A program made the position numbers and the translations under genes. Shown here piece by piece: positions 32,316-38,730 of a DNA stretch of 38,730 nucleotides. The notes under the pieces are model-generated. The model was not told where the DNA came from. It saw nothing but the letters and a program-made list of their open reading frames with translations, and did not search any database. The stretch is from WRKB01 sp031551145 (GTDB lineage Bacteria > Desulfobacterota > Desulfovibrionia > Desulfovibrionales > Desulfovibrionaceae). The first letter of the stretch is position 1; each line of letters begins with the position of its first letter. The stretch is from NCBI GenBank assembly GCA_031551145.1, contig JAVBNZ010000030.1, positions 1-38,730 on the forward strand, read 5' to 3'.

Positions 32316-34010
32316 TCATAAATAACGCCGCATAAATTCCTTCTCCGCCTCCACCGTGCCGATGAGGATGATTTCATCCCCTTCCCCGATAACGGTTCCG
32401 GGATCCGGCGGCACGGCGGCCGGGCTGCCGGCGGCGCGCACGGCAATCACATTGCAGTCGGTGTCCCCGCGTATGCCGCTGTCGATCAGGCTTACCCCCA
32501 CCAGCGAGGGCGGCGCGCCGATGCGGAAGATGTTGAGCCCTTCGGTGAGCATGAAGACCCGGCCGGGCCTGAGCAGATTGATCACCGTGGTGGCGGTCAT
32601 GCCGTCCAGGGAAAGCACGAGGTTGGCTCCGGCGCTGTACAGCGAGGCCACGTTGCGGTCGAGCGTGGAGCGGCTGATGATCTGGATGTCCGGCCGCAGC
32701 TTGCGGCAGTAGATGGTGAGGTAGATGTTGAGATCGTCGTTGTGGGTGGTGACGATGACGGTTTCGGTCTCTTCTATGCCGGCCGCGCGCAGCACGGAAA
32801 TATCCGCCGCGTTGCCGAGGATGTAGCGCTCGTCTCTCGGCGGGATCAGGGCCGCGCGCTGCTCCACCACACGGAAGGGTATTTTTCTGCGCTCCAGGGT
32901 TGCGGCGGCGGCCCTGCCCACGCTTCCGCCGCCGAGGATCAGCGCCGGGGGATGGGGACGATCGGGAGGAGCGCTGACGGCGCGGTCGTATTTCTCCAGC
33001 ATGTCGGCCGTGCCGGCCAGCAGAAGCACCGCGCCTTCGTCGATAACCGTATCCGGCCGCGCGGCCATGTACTGGTTGCCCTGCCAGATGCCGGCCAGAT
33101 TGAGGCCGAAGCGGCCGCGCAAATCGGCTTTCCGCAGACTTTTGCCGGCCAGAGGCGTGTTGTGGGCCGGGCTTTCCGCGATGCAAAAACCCTCGAAGCG
33201 GCCGATGATGTTCGAGCCGGAATCCGGGCTGAACACCCGCCTGGCCAGGGCCTCGCCCAGCATCTTCGAAAACTGGAACACGTGGTTGCAGCCGGCCAGG
33301 CGCAGGATGTCGGCCGAAACGTCGTTGTCCACGCCGGCCGCCAGCGGCACGCTCTGTGAATACTCGCGCACCGTGGCCGCGATGTTCGTATTTTTCAGGT
33401 CATCCTGCAGGGCCAGCACCAGGGCGGCGCGCTCCGCGCGCATCAGCTCGTAGGCAAGCGTGCTGTCCGGATCGCCCAGCACGACGTTGCAATGTTTGTC
33501 GAACAGATCCAGAGCGCGGCCCGCCTCGGCCACCAGCAGGGCATAAGGAATGCCGTATTCCCCGCAGCGCCGGGCTATGGTCAGGGCCGCGCTGTTCGTG
33601 CCCGCGATGATCATGTGCCCTTCGGCCGTTTTCGGCAGTTCGCGCGGGGTGGCGGCGTTGGTGCGCGCGTCGAGCCAGGGCGCGTACACGTAGCGGATGA
33701 AGGTGAACGGCAGCACCAGCATGAAGAGCAGCACGCCCGACAGCAGCACGACAACACTGAAGATCTTGCCGGAGTCGCTCGTGAAGGTGATGTCCCCGAA
33801 GCCCAGGGTGGACATGACGGTGAGCGTCCAGTACAGGCCGGTGATGGGCGAATACTGCCTGTCCTCCCACTCCATGAGATAGTGGAAGAGCACGCTGTAG
33901 ACGAGGATGAGCACCAGCACGAAAAGCACGAAGCGCAGCACGAAGCGCATATTGCGCCTGTTGCTCTGCTGCCTCATGAAGAGAGGCAGTTGGGAGAAAA
34001 TGAACTTCAC
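32316..34010 (-). CDS. Two-TM potassium channel with two RCK (TrkA-N/C) units
   Basis: 564 residues from GTG 34010. Two membrane helices (about 22-44 and 83-107) flank a pore loop with selectivity filter TLGFGD (Thr68-Asp73). Two Rossmann-type RCK domains follow, starting at MIIAGTNSAALTIARR (about 135) and LILGGGSVGRAAAATLERRK (about 355), each with a C-terminal TrkA-C part. The second keeps the GxGxxG nucleotide motif, while the first has it degraded (AGTNSA). Fused RCK pairs gate channels such as MthK and BK in response to ligand. It lies downstream of the aldo/keto reductase but probably has its own promoter in the 112-bp gap. Confidence 0.85.
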   Translation of the reverse strand: MKFIFSQLPLFMRQQSNRRNMRFVLRFVLFVLVLILVYSVLFHYLMEWEDRQYSPITGLYWTLTVMSTLGFGDITFTSDSGKIFSVVVLLSGVLLFMLVLPFTFIRYVYAPWLDARTNAATPRELPKTAEGHMIIAGTNSAALTIARRCGEYGIPYALLVAEAGRALDLFDKHCNVVLGDPDSTLAYELMRAERAALVLALQDDLKNTNIAATVREYSQSVPLAAGVDNDVSADILRLAGCNHVFQFSKMLGEALARRVFSPDSGSNIIGRFEGFCIAESPAHNTPLAGKSLRKADLRGRFGLNLAGIWQGNQYMAARPDTVIDEGAVLLLAGTADMLEKYDRAVSAPPDRPHPPALILGGGSVGRAAAATLERRKIPFRVVEQRAALIPPRDERYILGNAADISVLRAAGIEETETVIVTTHNDDLNIYLTIYCRKLRPDIQIISRSTLDRNVASLYSAGANLVLSLDGMTATTVINLLRPGRVFMLTEGLNIFRIGAPPSLVGVSLIDSGIRGDTDCNVIAVRAAGSPAAVPPDPGTVIGEGDEIILIGTVEAEKEFMRRYL

Positions 34011-34122
34011 GGCTACGTTGCCCTATGGCATTTTAGGCTTGAAGCAGTTGCGCAGAACCGGCAAAGCCCGCCGTGCGCCTGTTTCGCGGCGGTGATTTTC
34101 GAGGCAAATCCCCGCGGAACAT

Positions 34123-35172
34123 TTACACTTTTTCAAAGCTGCGACGCTCCGGGTTGTTTCGGCGCATGAACTCCGTGTAATATTCCACATTTTCGCGCAC
34201 CAGTTCGGGCGTATCCAGGCCGTAGGGGCAGCGCTCCCGGCATTCCCCGCATTGGATGCAGCTTTCGGCCGGGGCCAGCTTGGCCCGGCCTTCATCGTTG
34301 GTCGTCAACTCAAGGGGGGCGCGTCCGAGCAACAGCCGTACCCGCGCCACAAACGAAATTTCGATGCCCTGCGGGCAGGGCATGCAATACCCGCAGCCCC
34401 GGCAGAAGAAGGGGCCCAGTTCGGCGCGTTCCCGCTCCGCCGCGCGCTCCATGTCCGCGTCCCATTCCGGGGGCGCGGCGGCCAGAGCCAGAAATTCCTC
34501 CAATTCTTCCATGCGCTGAATGCCCCAGAGCGGCAGAACGTTGTCATAACGGCGCATGAAGGCGAAGGCCGCCGGGATGTTGCGGATAAGGCCGCCGCCC
34601 AGGCCTTTCATGGCCAGGAAGCCCACGTCCCCGGCGCGGCAGATGCCGGGAATCTCCAGATCCGCCCCGCTCGAAATACAGCTTAAAGGAAACTGCACCG
34701 TGTCGTACAGGCCGCTTTGCGCCGCCTCGGCCGCCACCCGGAAGCTGTGGGTCGAAAGCCCGATGAAACGGATTTTGCCGGCCGCGCGCGCCGCGAGCAG
34801 AATTTCATAACAGCCTGTGCCGTCGTCGGGCCGGGGCACGGCGGAAACGTTGTGCACCTGGAAAATATCCACATAGTCCGTGCGTAGCGTGCTGAGGCTT
34901 GCATGCAGCGAGTCCGTGAAGGTTTTTTCGTCGGCCGGCCGGGCCTTGGTCGCCAGGACGACGCGTTTGCGCAGAACAGGATCAAGAGCCGCGCCGATCT
35001 TCTCTTCACTGTCCGTATACATTCTTGCCGTGTCGAAAAAATCGACGCCGGCCTCGACGGCGCGGCGCAGGATGCGCTTGGCTTCCGCCATGTCCGTGCG
35101 CTGCACGGGCAGCGCGCCGAAGCCGAGTTTGTTGACCGTAAGGCCTGTCCTGCCGAGGCGGACGCGTTCCAT
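34123..35172 (-). CDS. Aldo/keto reductase with C-terminal 2x[4Fe-4S] ferredoxin domain
   Basis: 349 residues from ATG 35172 (GGAG 6 bp upstream; the GTG at 35187 has no such site). The AKR barrel opens with LGRTGLTVNKLGFGALPVQR, and the catalytic tetrad is complete: Asp47, Tyr52, Lys76 and His107. After about residue 255 the protein carries two cysteine clusters, FCRGCGYCMPCPQG and CIQCGECRERCPYG, enough for two [4Fe-4S] centres. Such fusions occur in anaerobes and may use ferredoxin-linked electrons instead of, or beside, NADPH. The substrate is unknown. It is divergent from the hydrogenase operon. Confidence 0.87.
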   Translation of the reverse strand: MERVRLGRTGLTVNKLGFGALPVQRTDMAEAKRILRRAVEAGVDFFDTARMYTDSEEKIGAALDPVLRKRVVLATKARPADEKTFTDSLHASLSTLRTDYVDIFQVHNVSAVPRPDDGTGCYEILLAARAAGKIRFIGLSTHSFRVAAEAAQSGLYDTVQFPLSCISSGADLEIPGICRAGDVGFLAMKGLGGGLIRNIPAAFAFMRRYDNVLPLWGIQRMEELEEFLALAAAPPEWDADMERAAERERAELGPFFCRGCGYCMPCPQGIEISFVARVRLLLGRAPLELTTNDEGRAKLAPAESCIQCGECRERCPYGLDTPELVRENVEYYTEFMRRNNPERRSFEKV

Positions 35173-35200
35173 GTTCGTCTCCAACACTTTTTATTCGCAT

Positions 35201-35229
35201 AATATACCGTTACGGACAGCCATGGGCAA
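35201..35229 (-). promoter_or_regulatory. Sigma-70 promoter of the aldo/keto reductase gene
   Basis: The minus strand has TTGCCC (35229-35224), a 17-bp spacer and TATATT (35206-35201), about 30 bp ahead of ATG 35172. Confidence 0.55.
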
Positions 35230-35249
35230 ATGATTTGTGCGTGCCTTGC

Positions 35250-35278
35250 TTGACAGTGATGTGCGACGCGCCTAATGA
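35250..35278 (+). promoter_or_regulatory. Sigma-70 promoter of the hydrogenase operon
   Basis: A consensus -35 TTGACA (35250-35255), an exact 17-bp spacer and TAATGA (35273-35278) are present. The start codon is 223 bp downstream of the -10, so the mRNA would carry a long leader. Confidence 0.6.
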
Positions 35279-35284
35279 ACGGAG

Positions 35285-35501
35285 TATGGGTGGAAAGTAC
35301 ATTTTATAGATTTTCAGATTATCCCTGCGCGGAGCATCCCGCTCCGCCTGAATTTTCCGCCGAGGGGCATGCCCCGTTATGTTTTGTTGTCTGTTTTTCC
35401 GGAGCGCGGCGCATTGCGCCGCGCTCACGGCCTACCTCGGCGCCGCCGCCCGCACGCCTGCGGGCGGGGCTCCGTAACATACACCCGACACGGGAGGACG
35501 T
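35285..35501 (+). promoter_or_regulatory. Hairpin-rich leader of the hydrogenase mRNA
   Basis: No ORF is supported here. Four perfect stems follow one another: GCGGAGC/GCTCCGC (35329-35347), GGGG-CATG-CCCC (35364-35375), GAGCGCGGCGC/GCGCCGCGCTC (35402-35426) and CGCCCGCA/TGCGGGCG (35447-35466). The sequence GGAGC/GCTCC recurs at 35331, 35341, 35401 and 35469, so alternative long-range pairings are possible. The ribosome site GGGAGGA lies after the last stem. A regulatory role is inferred from structure only. Confidence 0.5.
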
Positions 35502-36449
35502 ATGCGCATCAGCATCGGACTTGGCAAGGAAAGAAACGAAAAAGATCTCGAACAACAGGGCGTCAGCCGCCGTGATTTCTTGAAATTCTGCACCGCTGTG
35601 GCGGTAGGCATGGGCCTGGGGCCGTCCTTCGCCGCGAATGTGGCGCGGGCGCTCACGGCCAAACGCGCCTCCGTGGTCTACCTGCACGGGGCCGAATGCA
35701 CCGGTTGTTCGGAATCCATGCTGCGCATCTACAAACCCTACATCGATCAACTGATCCTCGACACCATCTCCCTCGACTACCACGAAACCATCATGGCCGC
35801 GGCCGGCGAAGCGGCCGAGGACGCGCTGAACAAGGCCGTCTCCAATCCCGACGGCTTTGTCTGCATTGTCGAAGGGGGCATCCCCACGGCCATGGACGGC
35901 AAATACGGGTACATCGGCGGGCACACCATGCTGGATATCTGCGGCCGCGTGCTGCCCAAGGCCAAGGCCGTCATCTCCTACGGCACCTGCGCCTGCTACG
36001 GCGGCGTGCAGGCGGCCGCGCCCAACCCCACCGGAGCCAAGGGCGTGGGCGACTGCTTTGCCGCAAAGGGCATCAAACCCATCAACATCGCCGGCTGTCC
36101 GCCCAACCCCCTCAACCTCGTGGGAACGCTGGTGGCATATCTGGAAGGCAAAAAGATCGAACTCGACAACCTCGGCCGCCCCACCATGTTCTTCGGCCTG
36201 AGCGTGCATGAGCAGTGTGAACGCCTCGCCTTTTACGAAGACGGCAAATTCGCGCCCTCCTTCGATTCCGAAGAAGCCCGCAACGGATGGTGTCTTTACA
36301 ATCTCGGCTGCAAGGGGCCGCAGACCATGAACAACTGCCCCAAAATCCGCTTCAACGACACCAACTGGCCCGTAGGCGCCGGACACCCCTGCATAGGCTG
36401 CAGCGAACCCGGCTTTTGGGACGGCATGACGCCCTTTTACCAGAACTAG
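35502..36449 (+). CDS. hynB: Periplasmic [NiFe] hydrogenase small subunit
   Basis: 315 residues. The Tat signal (SRRDFLKF, residues about 22-29) directs the folded heterodimer to the periplasm. Proximal cluster ligands are in ECTGCSES, GTCACYGG and AGCPPNP; distal and medial ligands are in the final block (CPKIRF, then NWPVGAGHPCIGCSEPGFW). The Pro in NWPV, where 4Fe proteins have a Cys, fits a [3Fe-4S] medial cluster as in standard Desulfovibrio [NiFe] enzymes. It relays electrons from the Ni-Fe site to periplasmic cytochrome c3. GGGAGGA precedes the ATG, and hynA follows 15 bp later. Confidence 0.95.
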   Translation: MRISIGLGKERNEKDLEQQGVSRRDFLKFCTAVAVGMGLGPSFAANVARALTAKRASVVYLHGAECTGCSESMLRIYKPYIDQLILDTISLDYHETIMAAAGEAAEDALNKAVSNPDGFVCIVEGGIPTAMDGKYGYIGGHTMLDICGRVLPKAKAVISYGTCACYGGVQAAAPNPTGAKGVGDCFAAKGIKPINIAGCPPNPLNLVGTLVAYLEGKKIELDNLGRPTMFFGLSVHEQCERLAFYEDGKFAPSFDSEEARNGWCLYNLGCKGPQTMNNCPKIRFNDTNWPVGAGHPCIGCSEPGFWDGMTPFYQN

Positions 36450-36464
36450 CCCCGGAGAACGCAT

Positions 36465-38129
36465 ATGAATACCCCCAAAAGCTCGTTCAACGGCCCCATC
36501 GTCGTCGATCCGCTCACCCGCATCGAAGGCCATCTGCGCATTGAAGTGGAAGTGCAGAACGGCGCGGTCAAGGAAGCCCGCAGCACCGCCACCCTGTTCC
36601 GGGGCCTGGAAATCATCCTCAAAGGGCGCGACCCCCGCGACGCCCAGCACTTCACCCAGCGCGCCTGCGGCGTGTGCACCTACACGCACGCTCTGGCCTC
36701 CACCCGCGCGCTGGAAGACGCCATGAAAATCGAACTCCCCAAAAACGCCACGTATATCCGCAATCTCGTGCTGGGCATGCAGTTCCTCCACGACCACATC
36801 GTGCATTTCTACCATCTGCACGCCCTGGATTTTGTGGACGTCACCGCCGCCCTCAAGGCCGATCCGGCCAAAACCGCGGCCCTGGCCGCCTCGATCTCCC
36901 CCCGTCCCGCCAGGGCCGAAGACTTTAAAGCCGTGCAGGACAAACTCACCGCCTTCGTCAACAGCGGACAGCTCGGCCCCTTCACCAACGCCTATTTTCT
37001 GGGCGGGCACCCCGCCTATTACCTGGAGCCCGAAGCCAACCTTCTCGCCACCGCCCACTATCTGGAAGGTCTGCGCCTTCAGGTGGCGGCGGCCAAGGCC
37101 ATGGCCGTGTTCGGGGCCAAGAATCCGCATCCCCAGTTCCTCGTCGCCGGCGGCGTCAGCTGTTACGACGCCCTGCAACCGGAGCGCATCGAGGAATTCG
37201 CCGCCCTGTACAAGGAAACCCGCGCCTTTGTGGAGCAGGTCTACATCCCCGACCTGCTCCTGGTGGCCGGCGCATACAAGGACTGGGCGGGCATAGGCGG
37301 CACCCAGAACTTCATGGCCTTCGGCGAATTCCCCACCGAGGAACGCAGGCTGGAAAGCCGCGCCTTCAAGCCCGGCGTGTTCTACAAGCGGCAGTTCGCC
37401 AAGCCCGAAGGCTTCGACAGGAACAAGATCGCCGAACACGTGCGCCACAGCTGGTACGAGGGCGACACCCCCCGCAAACCCTTCGAGGGCGAAACCAAGC
37501 CCGCCTTCACCAGGATGGGCGACACCGACCGCTATTCCTGGAGCAAGGCCCCGCGCTACAGCGACGAGTCGATGGAAACCGGCCCCCTGGCCCAGACGCT
37601 GATCAACTATGCCAACAACGAAGCAGCCACCAAGGCCCTGGTGGATACCGTGCTCAAAAAACTGGGCGTCGGGCCGGAAGCGCTCTTTTCCACCCTGGGG
37701 CGCACGGCCGCGCGCGGCGTTGAAACCGCCGTCATCGCCCAGAAAATGGAAGACTGGCTGCGCGAATACCAAGAAAACGTCGCCAAGGGCGACAAGGTCA
37801 TCAACGTCAAATGCGAAGTGCCCCAAAAGGGCGAAGGCGCCGGCTTCGTCAACGCCCCGCGCGGCGGCCTTTCCCACTGGCTGCGCATTGAAGACCAGAA
37901 GATCGCCAACTTCCAGCTGGTCGTGCCCTCCACCTGGAATCTGGGTCCACGCTGCGCGAACAACAAGCCCAGCGCCGTCGAAACGGCCCTGGTCGGCACT
38001 CCCATTGCGGACCCCAAGCGGCCCGTGGAAATCCTGCGCACCGTCCACTCCTTCGACCCCTGCATCGCCTGCGCCGTCCACATCATCGACGGCGAAAGCA
38101 ATCAGGTGCACGTGGTGAAGGCCGTGTGA
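36465..38129 (+). CDS. hynA: Periplasmic [NiFe] hydrogenase large subunit
   Basis: 554 residues. The four nickel ligands are Cys68 and Cys71 (RACGVCTYTH) and Cys533 and Cys536 (DPCIACAVH). Position 533 is a normal Cys codon, so this is the [NiFe], not the [NiFeSe], enzyme. After His539 a 15-residue tail remains, which the maturation protease removes once nickel is in place. There is no signal peptide; export depends on the Tat signal of the small subunit. The enzyme oxidises H2 in the periplasm. It shares the operon with hynB and the protease. Confidence 0.96.
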   Translation: MNTPKSSFNGPIVVDPLTRIEGHLRIEVEVQNGAVKEARSTATLFRGLEIILKGRDPRDAQHFTQRACGVCTYTHALASTRALEDAMKIELPKNATYIRNLVLGMQFLHDHIVHFYHLHALDFVDVTAALKADPAKTAALAASISPRPARAEDFKAVQDKLTAFVNSGQLGPFTNAYFLGGHPAYYLEPEANLLATAHYLEGLRLQVAAAKAMAVFGAKNPHPQFLVAGGVSCYDALQPERIEEFAALYKETRAFVEQVYIPDLLLVAGAYKDWAGIGGTQNFMAFGEFPTEERRLESRAFKPGVFYKRQFAKPEGFDRNKIAEHVRHSWYEGDTPRKPFEGETKPAFTRMGDTDRYSWSKAPRYSDESMETGPLAQTLINYANNEAATKALVDTVLKKLGVGPEALFSTLGRTAARGVETAVIAQKMEDWLREYQENVAKGDKVINVKCEVPQKGEGAGFVNAPRGGLSHWLRIEDQKIANFQLVVPSTWNLGPRCANNKPSAVETALVGTPIADPKRPVEILRTVHSFDPCIACAVHIIDGESNQVHVVKAV

Positions 38130-38131
38130 GC

Positions 38132-38605
38132 ATGCGCATTCTCATACTGGGCGTGGGCAACATTCTGCTGGGCGACGAAGGCCTGGGCCCGGCGGCGCTG
38201 AACATGCTGCGCGAACGCCGACAGTGGCCGGAGCACATCCGGCTGCTGGACGGCGGCACGCTGGGCATGGGCCTGATGGCCGAGATTCAGGACTGCGATT
38301 TTCTGCTGGTGCTGGACGCCGTGCTGGGAGAAGATGCGCCGGGCACGATCTACCGCCTTACGGGCGAGGATTTGCGAAAAAGCATGGGCTTTAAAGATTC
38401 CATGCATCAGATGGATCTGGTAGACACGCTCATCTGCTGCGAATTGACGGGCACGCGGCCGGAAACCGTGGTGCTCGGCATGCAGCCGGGGACATGGCGG
38501 GATCTGCGGGCGGAACTGAGCCCCGCAATCGCCGCCCGCCTGCCCGATTTGTGCGCGGCCGCCCTGGAGGAGTTGCGCCGCCTGGGCGAGAAAGTTTCCA
38601 TATAA
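38132..38605 (+). CDS. hynC: Hydrogenase maturation protease (HyaD/HybD family)
   Basis: 157 residues from ATG 38132; a GTG six bases earlier overlaps the hynA stop. The opening MRILILGVGNILLGDEG is the family signature. The three nickel-sensing residues of E. coli HybD (Glu16, Asp62, His93) have counterparts at Glu16, Asp62 and His92. The protease removes the C-terminal tail of HynA after the His of CAVH. Its place directly after hynA indicates a dedicated partner. Confidence 0.93.
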   Translation: MRILILGVGNILLGDEGLGPAALNMLRERRQWPEHIRLLDGGTLGMGLMAEIQDCDFLLVLDAVLGEDAPGTIYRLTGEDLRKSMGFKDSMHQMDLVDTLICCELTGTRPETVVLGMQPGTWRDLRAELSPAIAARLPDLCAAALEELRRLGEKVSI

Positions 38606-38620
38606 CCGCAGGAAGACGAT

Positions 38621-38730
38621 ATGAATGTTGTGGACTGCCGGGGTCTGACCTGTCCGCAGCCCGTGCTCCGGTGCCGGGAATGCCTGGACAAGGACAAGCC
38701 GGACGCGCTGGACGTGCTGGTGGACAACGA
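38621..38730 (+). CDS. TusA/YedF-like sulfurtransferase-family protein, N-terminal part
   Basis: 36 residues are visible before the window ends. The TusA/SirA signature DCRGLTCPQPVLRCRECL contains the family Cys in CPQP. AGGA precedes the ATG, and the gene is 15 bp after hynC. In selenium-using anaerobes this family includes YedF, annotated as a selenium-metabolism protein. With two Sec formate dehydrogenases nearby that reading is attractive, but the C-terminal domain that separates YedF from TusA is outside the window. Confidence 0.8.
   Translation, partial: MNVVDCRGLTCPQPVLRCRECLDKDKPDALDVLVDN

Noticed and set aside
35319..38111. 930-codon minus-strand frame opposite the hydrogenase genes
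   Set aside because: Antisense shadow of genes whose metal ligands and Tat signal are intact.
36465..38129. Possible [NiFeSe] (selenocysteine) hydrogenase
   Set aside because: The C-terminal nickel ligand position is an ordinary TGC codon (Cys533) and the gene reads on past it for the usual cleaved tail.
1..38730. CRISPR arrays or rRNA genes
   Set aside because: No regularly spaced direct repeats and no rRNA-like sequence were seen.

Overview
The window looks like the chromosome of a GC-rich, motile, sulfate-reducer-type deltaproteobacterium (Desulfovibrio or a close relative). This rests on content, not on a database match. It has two Tat-exported formate dehydrogenases, each with an in-frame UGA read as selenocysteine, a periplasmic [NiFe] hydrogenase with its protease, and a flgF-G-A-H-I-J / flgN-K-L / csrA-fliW cluster of the kind seen in Desulfovibrio.

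Layout. 1-380: the end of an integrated element (integrase C-terminus, 11-bp tandem repeat, terminator) abutting the 3' end of an initiator tRNA-fMet on the minus strand. 613-5687 (plus): a PilZ protein, a secreted Arg-rich protein, an orphan periplasmic solute-binding protein and a large hybrid histidine kinase. 5846-17746 (minus): a flagellar rod, ring, hook-junction and filament-junction cluster followed by csrA, fliW and a LapG-like periplasmic cysteine protease. Two sigma-54-like promoters sit in front of flgF and flgN. 17984-20001: a DUF6868-like membrane protein and a divergent exported M20 peptidase. 20101-31524: a formate dehydrogenase region with two fdhAB pairs, two fdhE genes, an atypical fdhD and mobA. 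31593-32298: a HigBA-type toxin-antitoxin pair with a palindromic operator. 32316-35172: a two-TM potassium channel with two RCK units, and a ferredoxin-tailed aldo/keto reductase. 35250-38730: a promoter, a hairpin-rich leader of about 220 nt, hynB-hynA-type hydrogenase genes, their maturation protease and the start of a TusA/YedF-like gene.

How the genes fit together. FdhA/FdhB and the hydrogenase are the periplasmic formate- and H2-oxidising enzymes of this metabolism. FdhE, FdhD and MobA supply and insert the bis-MGD cofactor, and the YedF-like protein fits a selenium-using cell. CsrA-FliW couples flagellin export to translation. PilZ and LapG-like proteins are linked in other bacteria to c-di-GMP control of motility and adhesion.

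The most unusual signal is a family of three long hairpin elements (5709-5850, 14062-14190, 17834-17984). Their central sequence is conserved, but their arms differ and stay complementary. All three start within a few bases of the stop codon of a minus-strand gene. Other points to follow up are an FdhD that lacks the CxxC sulfur-transfer motif and carries a polyproline tract instead, the structured hydrogenase leader, and a dyad over the promoter of the second formate dehydrogenase operon.
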